From: Acanthopleura granulata | Taxonomy: Eukaryota; Mollusca; Polyplacophora; Chitonida; Chitonidae | Direction: 5' to 3' | Assembly: GCA_016165875.1 (NCBI GenBank) | Contig: JABBOT010000002.1 | Coordinates: forward strand, 40,123,073-40,187,072 | Length of the DNA: 64,000 nt | Shown: positions 52,860 to 64,000 of the stretch, one piece after another | Position numbering within the stretch: position 1 is the stretch's first letter | How the letters are laid out: each line of letters opens with the position of its first letter | The notes under the pieces: generated by a model | The model's input: the letters and a program-made list of their open reading frames with translations, nothing else | What the model was told of the DNA's origin: nothing | The model's database searches: none | Made by a program: the position numbers and the translations under genes

Positions 52860-53500
52860 AGAAAATGAGTGTCTTGTCATGTCACTGCTACGGTGCACAC
52901 ACGGTGTAAAATGAGTGTCTTGTCATGTCACTGCTACGGTGCACACACGGTGTAAAATGAGTGTCTTGTCATGTCACTGCTACGGTGCACACACGGTGTT
53001 GAATGAGCATTTTTCACGTCACTGTTATCGCGCACCCACGGTGTAAAATAAGTGTCTTGTTATGTCACTGTTATCGCTCACACGGTGTGGAATGAATGTC
53101 TTGTCATGTCACTCCTACTGCGCACCCATGGTGTAGAATAAGCGTCTTGTCATGTTAGTGCTATCAAGCTCACACGGTGTGGAGACGGTCTTATGAGATC
53201 AGTACTGTTGCGTATACATGATGTAGAATAAGCACCCTGTCATGTCTCTGCTATCGAGCACACGCTGGGTAGAGTAAGCGTCTAGCCATTGTTATCGCAC
53301 ACACACTGAATAGAATGAGCGTCTTGTTAGGTCACTGCTATCGTGTATTGTCAAGTTGGTGCTATCGAAGACACGCTGTAGAATAAACGCCTTGCAAGGT
53401 TACTGCTATCGCGCACACACCTTGCAGAATAAGTTTACTTATTATTACTGCTATCGAGCATACACGACGTAGAATAAGTGCATTGTAATATCACTGCTAC
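52860..53500. repeat. tandem array, 46-bp unit, decaying from left to right
   Basis: The first three units (AAAATGAGTGTCTTGTCATG, TCACTGCTACGGTGCACACA, CGGTGT) are almost identical at 46-bp spacing. About ten further units become steadily more diverged and uneven toward 53500 (GTCTTGTCATGTCACTGCTA as consensus core). Recent expansion took place at the left edge of an older array. Confidence 0.92.
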
Positions 53501-55618
53501 CTACAACAACAAAGGTGTCACTGGTTTCCTGCACACTTGGTGTAAAAACGTGATGTAGAATGAATGTTCTGCCAAGTCACGGACGTGAAAAACGTCTTAA
53601 CTGTTAAGACAGACTGAAATACCATGAAACACAACTGGTTGGAAATGACCCCAGACCACCTTTATTTTTCAATTCTGACATCAGTTCTGTGGGTTTAAGC
53701 CAAGGCGTGGTCTGTGTTACTCATACCTTTACATGCACCAACGTTTGCTGTTTTTTTAATAGCCGTCCAAAAGGCCAAAAATATAATGTTGTTCAATGTT
53801 AGAGTATTGTGCAGTTATCACCTGGAAATCAAACAAACACCGGACGACCACGCCGTTAGGCTCCAACAGCGAACGTGCACAGCTCACGAACACAGCTTAA
53901 GATGTTGATTTACCGATCTGTAGTATTCTTTCATGGTTTGTTCGTTCCTTTAGAACTTCCATGTAAATCAAATTTTGTTGAGTTCATATGAGCCTATAAT
54001 GTGAAGGTCTTAAAACACAGCAGTCATCAACTGATATTCATTCCGCTGGGGGTTCCCCCTCTTATTCAAGGTAATTACTGAAGTAATGACTTGTAAAACA
54101 TTCGTGCTGGAAACATCAAAGGACACGTCTGTGCTGTGTCCCAAAGCCAAGTTTCCAGGGAAATATTCCTTTGTCCCACTTAGCAGAGTAATCGCGGTTT
54201 AGATCATAAAGGAGCAATTCTCGAGTCCGTGCATTGTGTTTCTAACAACCCATTGAGTTGGTTAAGAAACAAAGCACGAAAGAAATCACCTTTATCAAAT
54301 TAAGTAACGTGATTAATAGTATTATACACTTTAATAATGACGCTTGCACAATAAACGTATCTTTGGTTGCAATAATACTGGCAAGTAATAAGAAAAGAAA
54401 GTTTTTGTTGCAAACGTAAAGCGTGCAGTGCTCGGATTTTGATTAACATCAAGTACTGACAAGACGCTTAAAGAGGATAGAAGTTGTGATAGAATATTGA
54501 TCTCTGATGGAACATCACAACTGAAATGCATGCGTACTTACACGTTCGATTTGTTCATTTGTTCATTTTCATTTAACGACGTACTTCAGTTTTCAACCTT
54601 GGAATCAACCTTCAGCTGAGTGTACACAGAATAAACCTGAAAGCGCGACAAAACATACAGATTTTTGGTAGAAGACATTTAAATACATGAACATAACGTC
54701 TATTTCAGTCCGATCTGATAATACCTGCCCACCTCGGGGGATCAATCAATTGTAACCAGTAAAATGACAAAATATAAAGTTACCGTAGGTTTGTATAACA
54801 ATAGATGACTGCTTACTAACGTCTCGCTAATTACGGCTTGATCGACGTTTAATGGGAATGTCTGCCAGCGAAAATGTTAAAGCATTTCATATACTACAGG
54901 AACACTCATGGGTAAAAATGATAAAACAAGCGAATTCTTAGCTGGGAAAACGTTTGAGCGCAAGTCATGCAGCGTGGAGCCAACAAGAGTTCGTCGGACA
55001 TGACGTGATTGCATTTGGCACCAGATAGCACCAAAGATTATATCTGAAGGCATTCTCACTTCTTGAATAGCAAGATGTACAAAATCCTTTCTGAGTTCCA
55101 AGAGCATGTACAGAACTGTAATCGTTTCATGCAAGACAGTACTTTTCTATTACAATGCACAAGCAGAGTATCTCCGAAAAACGAAGGCTTGATTGTAACT
55201 TTTTATTTCGGCATTTTTGCCACTTTTTTGCCACCATCGGGAGAATGTTCAAGGACGTCTTCGTTTTTCGGAGTTACACTACTTGTGTATTACGTAAGAT
55301 TCCTCAGTAGAACTACAGGATTACTATTACAATTGACACACTTTACGCGTAAGAAAGACGTCTATTTGTTGACCCTATCTTTGAATTGACCTGGAACAAG
55401 TGTGGGCTTTTATCTACTTGCATGCAAGGGAGAAAGGTCTGAATGCTGAGTCACTAGGTGGAAGGTCTGGTGTCTTCAGCATGCATCGTCTCCCATTGAG
55501 AATTTGTCGCCATTGGGACTGAAGAACTGCCTTAATTGGACACGTTGGCTAGATGATGGAAAACAAGATGAAAGAGATGTTCCTTTGTAAGCATAGCAAA
55601 GGCAACCTAAGTCGAACA
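53501..55618. other. no supported gene
   Basis: Unique sequence with short open frames on both strands (for example 55063-55389 plus and 54877-55134 minus, overlapping). No splice or domain support was found. Confidence 0.5.
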
Positions 55619-55658
55619 ATGCTTATCTGTATTTGTCTTTTTTGTTCTCTTAATTTAG

Positions 55659-55735
55659 GTGTAAGCTGGGAATACAATCCAGAAGAATTGCGCCAAATCC
55701 CAAGATTGGACCAAAATACCGTTTTAACTGCCGAG
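55659..55735 (+). CDS. coding exon candidate, possibly with upstream signal peptide
   Basis: There are two readings. As an internal exon, TTTTTTGTTCTCTTAATTTAG is a strong acceptor at 55658 and the exon ends GCCGAG before GTAAAATA. As a first coding exon, the same frame is open from ATGs at 55553-55619. MLICICLFCSLNLG is then a hydrophobic signal peptide followed by VSWEYNPEELRQIPRLDQNT and VLTAE in phase 0. The second reading predicts a secreted protein. A terminal exon candidate in the same phase lies at 57518-57682 with a polyA signal. The family is not recognised. Confidence 0.4.
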
Positions 55736-57517
55736 GTAAAATATTGTTTGCACATAAATGAGTTCTTAATAATATGTTTGTTTTGTGTATAGGAATGGTG
55801 CCAGTTATGTTTTGCTTGCTTGATTGAAAATTTAAGAATGACAATTATGGAAAATTCCGGGGGGAATGATTTGGTAGGGGCTATTTTATTCCTTAGTTCT
55901 CTCTCTTCGTAATAAAGCAAATGAAAAAGTGTCATTAATCCTTGCCAAATCTCCTGTGCATTTATATACAAAAGAAAATTAATATAACAGCAGCACCTAT
56001 AACAAACACTGCTATATGCTTTGTGACGTAATGTCTTATTTTTTCATCTCTGAACACTCTGTTTTTAAGGGCCTGATCGAACAACGTATAATCCTCTTCT
56101 TAACATGGCAGGAAAAATTAATTTTTGGCTCTAAAAATGCAACGTTTTAAGAAAATGAAGGCAGCTGAAGTTGTGTTATTGACAGTATGGGCAAAGCGGA
56201 TTCCAAAATTATTTACAGAATATGAACAAATTACACATCAAAATGTTCATGGGCGTTAAATTTTTTTAACGAAAATTTTGACAAGAGATTTGTCTTAACA
56301 GTAATTCAACTTTAAGAAATTAAATATGGCTTCATGTATAAATCAAAACGTATTTCTTCAGACCTATGAAAACCTCCACGAGTGTCTGTTTCGCGAAAAT
56401 AGTAATACCAAGCTCTAATGCCGTATCTCCACAGAGCGATAATCAAGACATAGGTTTTCACACTGTATTTGTTGTTTTTGTCAGTTTGAAGCTCGAATAG
56501 CGACTTGGGCAAGCTGATGTATCTTGGTGGACTGTTGATTGACCCATATCTGGTTGATCCATAGGGAGAAGGTCATCACATGATTAACGTTTGTCAGAGG
56601 ATTGTTGGGGGAGTCACGGAAAGTACATCATCAATGTAGGTCATTTCGAAGGTCATATAATAGTGAAATTACACAGAAATAACCATATTTATCTATTTTT
56701 CCAGTTGGCATTTTGACACCATACGCTTTGGACAAATCGTACTTGATATTCGGACTCATTCATTATAGCATAATGTGGGCGTGTGAGTAATGGACAAGGG
56801 AAATAGGCAACCCTGAATTATCTACTGACGCCGTATCCATGTCCAATGATATTGACCAAACAATCTCTCAAAGATCATCTCTCACCAGCACATTGTCTGG
56901 TGTTCATAGACAGGGTTATTTGTCCTCCACTGTGGAAAGCACACCCTCTCCCTAGTCATCCCAGTGTGGTCAGACAGAGGGCAGTTCCTTCTACATGATG
57001 GACTTCTCATGTCTATGTATCTTCTTAGCCCTGACACCCTGCACTATATTGGTATACCAATATATATCACCTTGTCAGTATTACCTTGGATTCTTGCATA
57101 CATTCTCCCTTCTGTTCAAGTTGCTGGCTTTTTTGTTTGAAAACACATTGAAAACCTAGCATCTAACAATCCAGACAGCGAAATATTACATATTAATACA
57201 TATTAACTCATATTGCTCCATCCGCATCGGCATTTAAGTTCATAAAATTTATAAAGCGTGTTACTTTATAACGTTCTAAAATGTTAAAATCATTTTAACA
57301 CTGTAAATGGTACAGATACCAGATATGAAAGTTGTTCCAGATAATGACACAGCAAACAATTTCAATGAATTTCTGGGAGTCCTGAGATAAACACTTCATT
57401 CACAGACATGTGACCATATTTATTTTAATATGTATATTATTTATGGATATGTTAACTCTACGGGCATTACTGATGCTAGAGTACAAGAGTTATTGCTTGT
57501 CTCGTTTAGTTATGCAG
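55736..57517 (+). other. candidate intron between 55735 and 57518
   Basis: 1.8 kb with no better exon in between. The stretch 56880-57180 is locally almost free of CpG, which may reflect methylation within a transcribed unit or a young inserted element. Confidence 0.3.
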
Positions 57518-57682
57518 CAAGTTATGCCAGATTGTCAAGACTATATACCCATATGTGGTAGCGATCAGCTGTGTGTGGACGTTAATGACCAAGCAAAACG
57601 AAGTGACTTTTTAACGAAAAAGGAAAATGCCTTAAAAGCGAGAAGTATCATCAAACAATACAATCACAAACCTTTTGATTAA
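57518..57682 (+). CDS. terminal exon candidate of a small secreted-protein gene
   Basis: The acceptor is within TTGTCTCGTTTAGTTATGCAG; the second AG gives phase 0, matching the donor at 55735. The exon reads QVMPDCQDYIPICGSDQLCV, then DVNDQAKRSDFLTKKENALK, and ends KPFD before a TAA at 57680-57682. There are three cysteines. The PICGSD motif recalls Kazal-type inhibitor domains, but the spacing and remaining cysteines do not fit, so no family is assigned. A polyA signal follows about 95 bp downstream. With the upstream exon it would make a secreted product of roughly 95-100 residues. Confidence 0.3.
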   Translation, partial: QVMPDCQDYIPICGSDQLCVDVNDQAKRSDFLTKKENALKARSIIKQYNHKPFD

Positions 57683-57774
57683 GAAAAAGAAGCTCCACTG
57701 TTAGCAGTTTTGCCAGGTTAAACGTTAGCACGAAATGTCTACAACGCATAGGCTGTGTATGAGATAAATATATA

Positions 57775-57780
57775 AATAAA
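57775..57780 (+). terminator. AATAAA polyadenylation signal
   Basis: AATAAA in GATAAATATATAAATAAACT, 93 bp after the TAA of the terminal exon candidate. The spacing is suitable, but the hexamer is common in AT-rich DNA. Confidence 0.35.
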
Positions 57781-58226
57781 CTTTTTATGTATGTGATAAC
57801 TGTTAAAGCTTTGTTGTATCTTCTCTGTGATCTCATCCCATCCCATCCACAGGGCGCCAACCCCTCTCTGTCTGTGTCTATGTCAGTATCATATCCCTGA
57901 CATTTAGGACAACATCCCTGATAAGGACCTTACAATAATGCTCTTAACGACAACAACCCGATTATTTATCAATAAATTCAGCTCATATTGTTGACTTCAC
58001 GTAAGGGATGTCGGTGGTCTCCACACTGGACTTCATCAAACAGCGGAGAAGCGGCTTAACGGATGGTCCGCTCGGCTAGATTACTGCCCCATGGTCAGAC
58101 GACACAACAGAACGCGACGCATTAACTCAGCAAAAATGAATAAGTGTGTGGGGCGTGCTGACCACAGGGTCTTCCCATCGGGATATGTCTGGAAATAGCC
58201 ACTGCATATGTGTATGAGTATTCACA

Positions 58227-58397
58227 CGGCTGTACGACTGTTCAGAATGGGTATTCTGCCAGCAACCTGAGAATGGTCGTGGGTTTCCCTCAGGCTCTGT
58301 CTGGTTTCCTCGCACTGTAATGCTGCCTGCCGTGGTAAAAGTAAAATATTCATGAGTACGGCGTAAAATAACAATCAGAAAAATAAATAAATAAAAT
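58227..58397 (+). repeat. 5'-truncated SINE copy
   Basis: It matches the reference copy from CGGCTGTACG through CTGCCAGCAACCTGAGAATG and TCGTGGGTTTCCCTCAGGCT to the GAGTACGGCGTAAAATAACA core and the AAATAAATAAATAAA tail. The tRNA-like head is missing. Confidence 0.88.
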
Positions 58398-59066
58398 AAC
58401 GAGAAAGCTATAAAATTTATGAATGTCACCTAATAGTAGACAGCGCCTATGTACATTCGTTACCCAAATGGCTTTGATGTGATAGCGTGCGACATTAGCT
58501 GTCAGTAGTTTGTGAACGATTAAGTGATATACAGGAACAGCAGCACATTCAAGCAAATTTCGTATAGGCCTATAATGTGTGTACATATCGGTGCCTAACC
58601 ATTTTCTCTCCCATGATGCTGTCTCTGAACATCAGATAATAAACTTTCCTCAATTTGCTAATGCTTTGAGAAAAGCAAACACGATAGCGTAGTGGTGGAT
58701 GAGACGCTGCAGCTGAGGGATCTTACGCCGATATAGACAGATATCTCGCACCGCGTTTCAGAGTTTGTTGATCTATCCATACATTCTACATCATCCAACT
58801 ATATAAGGGCTTCTCACAAACTCCACAAAAGAATGTATTAATACAGTTCTTTTGAGTTCAAATCCGTTGTCTTTATCAGTGTTGCTTTTAAATTTACTAA
58901 AGCGTTAGCCCTGGAGTGCAGCCATCGAGGTAAAAATCAGTTGGTCATACGCATATGTTTCGAATAAAATATTTGATATTTATGATGCAAATCTGGCTAT
59001 TATGCCCCCGCAGGTTACTTTCTTCGTTTCATTTTACATCAAGAGAATTTATCCATCATCAATTTT

Positions 59067-59309
59067 TGGCCGAGGTAGTCAGAACGCTATCACAGCACAA
59101 TGACCCAGGGGTCTCCCACCAATGTGGTCGCCGTGAGTTCAAGTTCAGCTCCAACTCGCTTCCTTTCTGGTCGTACGGGGGAAGGTCTGCCAGCAACCTG
59201 TGAATGGTCGTGGGTTTCAACGCTGGCCGCCGTCGTATAAGTGAAATATTCTTGAGTATGGCATAAAACACCAATCAAATAAATAAATAAGTAAATAAAT
59301 AAATAAATG
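59067..59309 (+). repeat. SINE copy with internal deletion
   Basis: The head region (GGCCGAGGTAGTCAGAACGC), the B box (GTGAGTTCAAGTTCAGCTCC) and the central region are present. The segment between GTGGGTTTC and GCTGGCCGCCGTCG is deleted relative to the copy at 28303. The tail is long (AAATAAATAAGTAAATAAAT). Confidence 0.9.
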
Positions 59310-59959
59310 AACAATTGATTTGATTTTCTATTTTCGGGGAAAGTTCGTTTTTATAACAATATTTCATAAGTTACCATTGCTTTAAAACTGGTTTCAAGAC
59401 AAAACCCTTGTCCCCAGCTTCCCCTACCCTTCTAGTTCTGACACCTATAAATGCCTTTTGAAAAACTCCTCCATAGAGGAGCTTTTGTGATCTCGTGTGT
59501 CACATGTTCATTTATCCGGAGCTGGTAACTGGTAACTGCATGTGGCCTAATTCGAGGGACAGAATCCAACACTGATCAGGGTCGCATCCACGTTTATAAA
59601 GTGTTTTTTTTTTATTGTTGTGTGCTTTAAAAATGGCGCTTCTTTGACTTCACCATGTGGTGTGACATGCTTGATGCATAATGGCAGGCATAAAACTTCA
59701 GCGAACCACCATCATATCGATATGATTACACTGGCAGGTGTCCAGGAGAAAACACGGTTTTGGTTTGACCAAAATACTGTGACCAGCAGCATTAGGCACA
59801 ATCCGCCAACGCATCAGCACATCAAGCCGAGTCTGTCCAGCCACATGACGTTTAAATGGCAGCATGCGATAGGTCTTTATAAATGTATGTGGACTTTATA
59901 CACAACAATTACATTACAATCATCATCCATTACAACATTATTACGACAGTGGCACCAAA

Positions 59960-60240
59960 TATTTATTAGATTAATCCGGCATTATCTGGTGCATTAGCGA
60001 ACCTCATCCGAGCAGCTAGGGCTCTGTAATGGATTACTGTGTCAGATGAGCCGTTATTTGGAGGGCTAGAATAAACCCTGTCCACGGCCAACCAATCAGC
60101 AAATGGCTTCCTTAGCGGTCACACACATAACCATTATCTCACTCGGTCCAAGAAAAAATGGCTAGGACTCATTTTAAAGACAACAGTCTGATTCTATTAC
60201 TGTCTTTAATCATTTGATTGCCAAGAGCATCTGACATGTG
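59960..60240. promoter_or_regulatory. possible conserved noncoding element
   Basis: Non-repetitive sequence with clustered homeodomain-type words (AGATTAATCCGGC, TAATGGATTACTGTG, TTTAATCATTTGATTG) and a CCAAT box (CCAACCAATCAGC). No coding frame with splice sites is present. Enhancer function is a guess from texture. Confidence 0.22.
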
Positions 60241-62029
60241 CATTAAACATGGTTCAGTTTCAAACATCGTATTTCCACTTATGGGATCTCAGTGGTGTCA
60301 TGCATGTGTAGAGAGATAAAAGCGTACACATATATGACTCGTTCAAGAAAAACATGCAAGTCAGTATAGACAAAATAATGCAATATATCACGAATTACCT
60401 CCGAAAGGCTCAGAAAGCACTCACTCTGTACGATATTAGAAGCACAGAAACAGGGTGTTTATGTGTATAAAAATCGTTTACATCCGAGTAGAAGTAACAC
60501 AACTGCGGACATATCAGAGGAAAGCTGTACAAATTCTTACTGCTGTATACACCTCTTCGTTACACCTTCACGCGGAATGCCCTATATGCACACGCACTGA
60601 ATTGTGGTGGGAGTGTACTTTTGTTGAATTGCTTCTCTACTTTGCAATAAGACGACCCGATGCACATCCATTAATCTGTTAAAATAGCATCCACGAAACA
60701 TTTGTTTATGATACGAACATAAACGATGATAGCATAAACAACCAAGTCTACATTTGTAAGAGAACTGCGTCAGCAAATCGTGCTGTCTATATAATGAACT
60801 TCAGGATCTGATGTCAGTACCCCTGGAGTTCCTAAACACCATCAGTTTCTGTGAAGTTCATGAAGTTGAAAGGGATCGGAATGAATGCTGGTTATTCCGG
60901 AGTTGATTTGTGATATTATACGTCCTAGGAAAGCTCGCGCTCTCCGCCTGATAAAACCATAACGACAAGGTCGCAGCAATTCGGCGGATAAAAAAAGATG
61001 GATGTTTTTACCGTCAACCAGTGTAACCCGCGCTGGCTTTAAACTGGAAAGACAGATTTGTTTGGCACGTTTTCCCATCTGGCCAGCTGGTTATGGTCTA
61101 ATTCGGTTAACCCGTCCTCAGGTTTTGTAGACTGGAGGGAGTTTCCGTCGTGATGATCCCTGGTCGATGTAATTGCCACATTTCGCAGAATGAAACAGTC
61201 GAGGTGAACAGTCCATCTCTGATTCTGCTTTAACTTCGCATGCTATCGCACCATTTATCATCATCAGTACGTCGAGACCTGGTCAGTCCGGATCAACCTC
61301 GCCCAGTTTTTATTCACACTCCGCATAGCATGTAGACAGGATTTTGATAATGGCATAATTGACACATTGCCACTGGATGAAAGCAGTCAAAACAAGAAGA
61401 GTTACCTCCCTTGACTGCTTCGTTCGCTGTCTCAAAGCGCTTTTAAAGGTTACATGAAAGAATTGATTTTCCTAACTATTTATGTACTGAATTTATCAGC
61501 TTCAACTCCCACCCCTCAAATATATATTCCCAATAGCGAAATAAAACCAAGAAAATAACACACCCAATATACTTTTATTGCCTTATCTTTCCTTGGTATC
61601 AACACATGTGGTGCATTTGAGGGAACAGAACAACTGGGCCTCGAAACTGAAACTAATTCCGCTCTTTAACTGGGAGATACAAGGTGACATCTCGTGAGAG
61701 GTTGTAAGAATGACACACGACAATATCGCCCTTTGATTTCTTGTGATTTGTCGACGATTAACCGGATACTAATAAAACGTTTCACTTTTACGATGCTGAT
61801 CAGAATGTTACTAGTGAAGGGGACCGATGTACCCGGAGCGAACCACCGACCTTTGACATGTCTCACTGCATGTAGAACTTTTCTTCTTGTGACACATGTC
61901 TTACTGATGAGTTCCAAATGGTCGGCAGGGAATTTCAGGTAAGACTACCAGGGAGAGGTCCACTGACTGTTCAGTGTCACAAAGGCACAAGAACAAAGGA
62001 AGCAGGGGATTCTTGAAAATTTCATAGCC
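60241..62029. other. no supported gene
   Basis: Unique CpG-normal DNA with a dispersed repeat copy at 61812-61890. Short open frames are unsupported. Confidence 0.5.
61812..61890 (-). repeat. dispersed repeat, copy 1
   Basis: GGACCGATGTACCCGGAGCG, then AACCACCGACCTTTGACA and TTTTCTTCTTGTG align with 63835-63920. On the minus strand GGTGGTTCGCTCCGGG resembles a B box, so this may be another tRNA-derived SINE family. Confidence 0.6.
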
Positions 62030-62090
62030 GATACCTAAAGAGATTAAAAGGCTAGCAGCCTAACCACTCGGCCACGAACCACTCCCGGTC
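62030..62090 (-). repeat. tRNA-Ser/Leu-like SINE head or tRNA pseudogene
   Basis: On the minus strand GTGGCCGAGTGGTTAGGCTG, then CTAGCCTTTTAATCTC matches the 5' half of a class II (Ser or Leu) tRNA: the A box TGGCCGAGTGG, then the D-loop. The expected B box is only weakly present downstream (TTCAAGAATCCC). A functional tRNA is therefore unlikely. Confidence 0.6.
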
Positions 62091-62580
62091 GACCTTGAAG
62101 GGAGAATTTTTTTCTTATTTCTTTACCGCTCTCATATACGTCATCGGGAACGCTCGTTGTTTCAGCGGTATGGCATGTGCGACCCTTAACCTCTGGTAAA
62201 CAAGATGCGGTTTCAGTAAAAAATTCTGTAGCATGACATTAAGTAACAGCCATGCTACTGCATGCACTCTAGAGGAGCTAGGTTACAAACTAGAAGAAAG
62301 TCACATACCTTCTTGTCATCTGAGATATACCACAACTTTACTACATTCCTAGAATGCACGAATTTCAATACATGCTGGTTTTATTGCTGGTTTCTGACGT
62401 CGTGCATCACCGAATGTTTGTCCAGCTTTTTGGCAGGAGCTTTATACAATTCATGTCTCAGTGGGTACTATTGTACCAATTCAAAAACTTCTGGTGTCAG
62501 CTGCATGTTGTTCTTAACTCGAAACATTTCTAAAAAGATGTTTCCACTTTGGATTTCTCAACTCTCCACACGACTATTCG

Positions 62581-62811
62581 TCCTCCGTGGCTCAGTTGGT
62601 TAGCAAGCTAGCGCGGTGTAATGATCCAGAGGCCTCCCACCAAAGCGATCGCTGGGAGTTCAAGTCAAGCTCATACTGGCTTCCTTTCCGGCCGCACTTG
62701 AGAAGGTCTGCCTGCCACCTGCGGATGATTATCGGTTTCCCCTGGGCTCTGCTAGGTTTATTCCCACCAGAATGCTGGCCTTGACGTTTAGATATGCATA
62801 AATAAATACCT
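62581..62811 (+). repeat. SINE copy with tRNA-like head
   Basis: CCGTGGCTCAGTTGGTTAGC (A box), GGGAGTTCAAGTCAAGCTCA (B box) and GGTCTGCCTGCCACCTGCGG match the reference copy. The 3' core GTGAAATATTCTTGAGTACG is missing: the copy jumps from CCAGAATGCTGGCC to a short ATAAATAAATA tail. Confidence 0.88.
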
Positions 62812-63012
62812 ATGATGAAGAAACCTGAGGTAAAAATTAAGTATATTAGTATATTGAAAAGAAATAGTCGCTAAAAATATACAGTTACACATATGTTACT
62901 AAAAAGGGAGTAATGCCAGTGATCTTACTTATGTAACATTTATCTTACAGTTTCCAAATTTTTTTCTTTTTTTTTTTATTCCATTTAATTCATGGTTATG
63001 AATCATAAGTGG

Positions 63013-63121
63013 CATTTATGTACAATCAAACATTTATGTACAATCAAACCTTTATGTACACTCAGACACTTATGTGCCCTCAAACATTTATGTACAATCA
63101 AACATTTATGTACAATCAAAC
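63013..63121. repeat. 18-bp tandem repeat, six copies
   Basis: ATTTATGTACAATCAAAC is repeated six times. Four copies are near perfect and the third and fourth carry several changes. Confidence 0.95.
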
Positions 63122-63530
63122 AATTCACGGCTTGAGAAGGGTGTAAGAATAAGATTTGAGCAGAGTTTCAGCCGGTTCTTCATGGGTTACACTGAATATG
63201 GCCAAATGTATCACCGATATGAGGTGTTTGCTGATTTGGTGTAACAAGTTCCCTTGACGTTTTTTTCTGAGATGAATTATCATTTACTAAAAATATCAGA
63301 CATACTAATATATTCAGCATATATTACCCTCATGCCAGTGCCATTGTTTTTTTTTGTTTTGTCTGTCTACTTTTTATTGTTGTGTAACCCAATGGGTCAT
63401 GCACCGTCACCAATTTTTCGCTTACATAACCAAGATCAGATTTAAGGTCAAATGTATGGATGAGGAAACTAATATTTTAAACAGAGACCGATATCTGTAA
63501 TAATGCAACATGTATCTCTTGACAGCGGTT

Positions 63531-63556
63531 TTTTATATATATATATGTATATATAT
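63531..63556. repeat. (TA)n microsatellite
   Basis: TATATATATATATGTATATA, a slightly interrupted TA run. Confidence 0.9.
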
Positions 63557-63834
63557 AATATTTCGATTTTACAAACAGGCTGTGAGTTAATATTAGAAGC
63601 AGCATCGTTGTCGTGATAACACATACTGCAGAGATACGGCGCCGTGGCAGTTACGTTTGACAAAAAGTTACACCTTCTTCGTAAAACGGGTCCCGGAGAC
63701 TTATCTTAGGCTGTGTGCTTCAAAGACGTGTTGTGAATATTGCAGTTCAAAGCCTGTACATAGGCTATGATGTGGTGACCTGAAAGGGCAAGACCCAGGT
63801 ATGGTGGGATAACTGTGAAGGACAGTTTTAGGGC

Positions 63835-63920
63835 AGGAGCGACCGAAGTAACAGGGCTAAACCACAGATCCTTGACAGGTAATTACAAGTGTCCTTCTTC
63901 ACGTGCGACGTACAGGCCTG
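63835..63920 (-). repeat. dispersed repeat, copy 2
   Basis: GCGACCGAAGTAACAGGGCT, then AAACCACAGATCCTTGACAG and TCCTTCTTCACGTGCGACG align with 61812-61890 at roughly three-quarters identity by eye. Confidence 0.55.
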
Positions 63921-64000
63921 CAGGGTATTTGCATTGGCGGGCAGATATATATCTATCACGATGTACAAACCGAAAGCACAGCAGCCCTTGTCACCATTAA

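Noticed and set aside
1..64000. CRISPR arrays, operons, prophage or a bacterial defence system
   Set aside because: Repeat arrays here are head-to-tail satellites without unique spacers. Coding potential is split by introns, and SINEs and splice sites show a eukaryotic genome.

Overview
The window is animal nuclear DNA, most likely from a mollusc or a close lophotrochozoan relative. It has no dense open reading frames, ribosome-binding sites or operons. Coding capacity appears as short islands bounded by GT/AG splice sites. The window also carries several copies of a tRNA-headed SINE whose 3' core and AATAAA-type tail I associate with molluscan genomes; I recognised that family from memory, not from a search.

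Left part, 1 to about 40.6 kb: the 5' part of one long minus-strand gene. Exon 1 (40634 down to 40437) has a strong start-codon context and a consensus donor. Further minus-strand exons lie at 17078-17032, 15809-15729, 11070/11053-10898, 4536-4442 and 677-492. The reading frames are mostly phase 0 at the junctions. The rest is intron rich in TACATGTA words, minisatellites and islands that may be conserved enhancers. The gene continues past base 1. The predicted protein so far is low-complexity (P, Q, H, S, A) with no recognisable domain, so I cannot name it. The long introns fit a developmental or RNA/transcription regulator.

Boundary at about 40.2-41.1 kb: CpG content changes sharply. Hand counts gave 4 CpG in 12001-12600 against 24 in 49801-50400. 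This fits the known molluscan pattern of methylated, CpG-depleted gene bodies next to unmethylated flanks, and it marks the promoter of the minus-strand gene.

Right part, about 41 to 64 kb: mostly intergenic. A plus-strand exon candidate lies at 41460-41667, possibly divergent from the long gene. A possible small secreted-protein gene runs from 55.6 to 57.7 kb with a polyA signal. The rest is repeat DNA: two arrays with a period near 46 bp, a 14-bp and an 18-bp array, two strong hairpins, three SINE copies and other tRNA-like fragments. I found no CRISPR array, virus, toxin gene or functional RNA gene.
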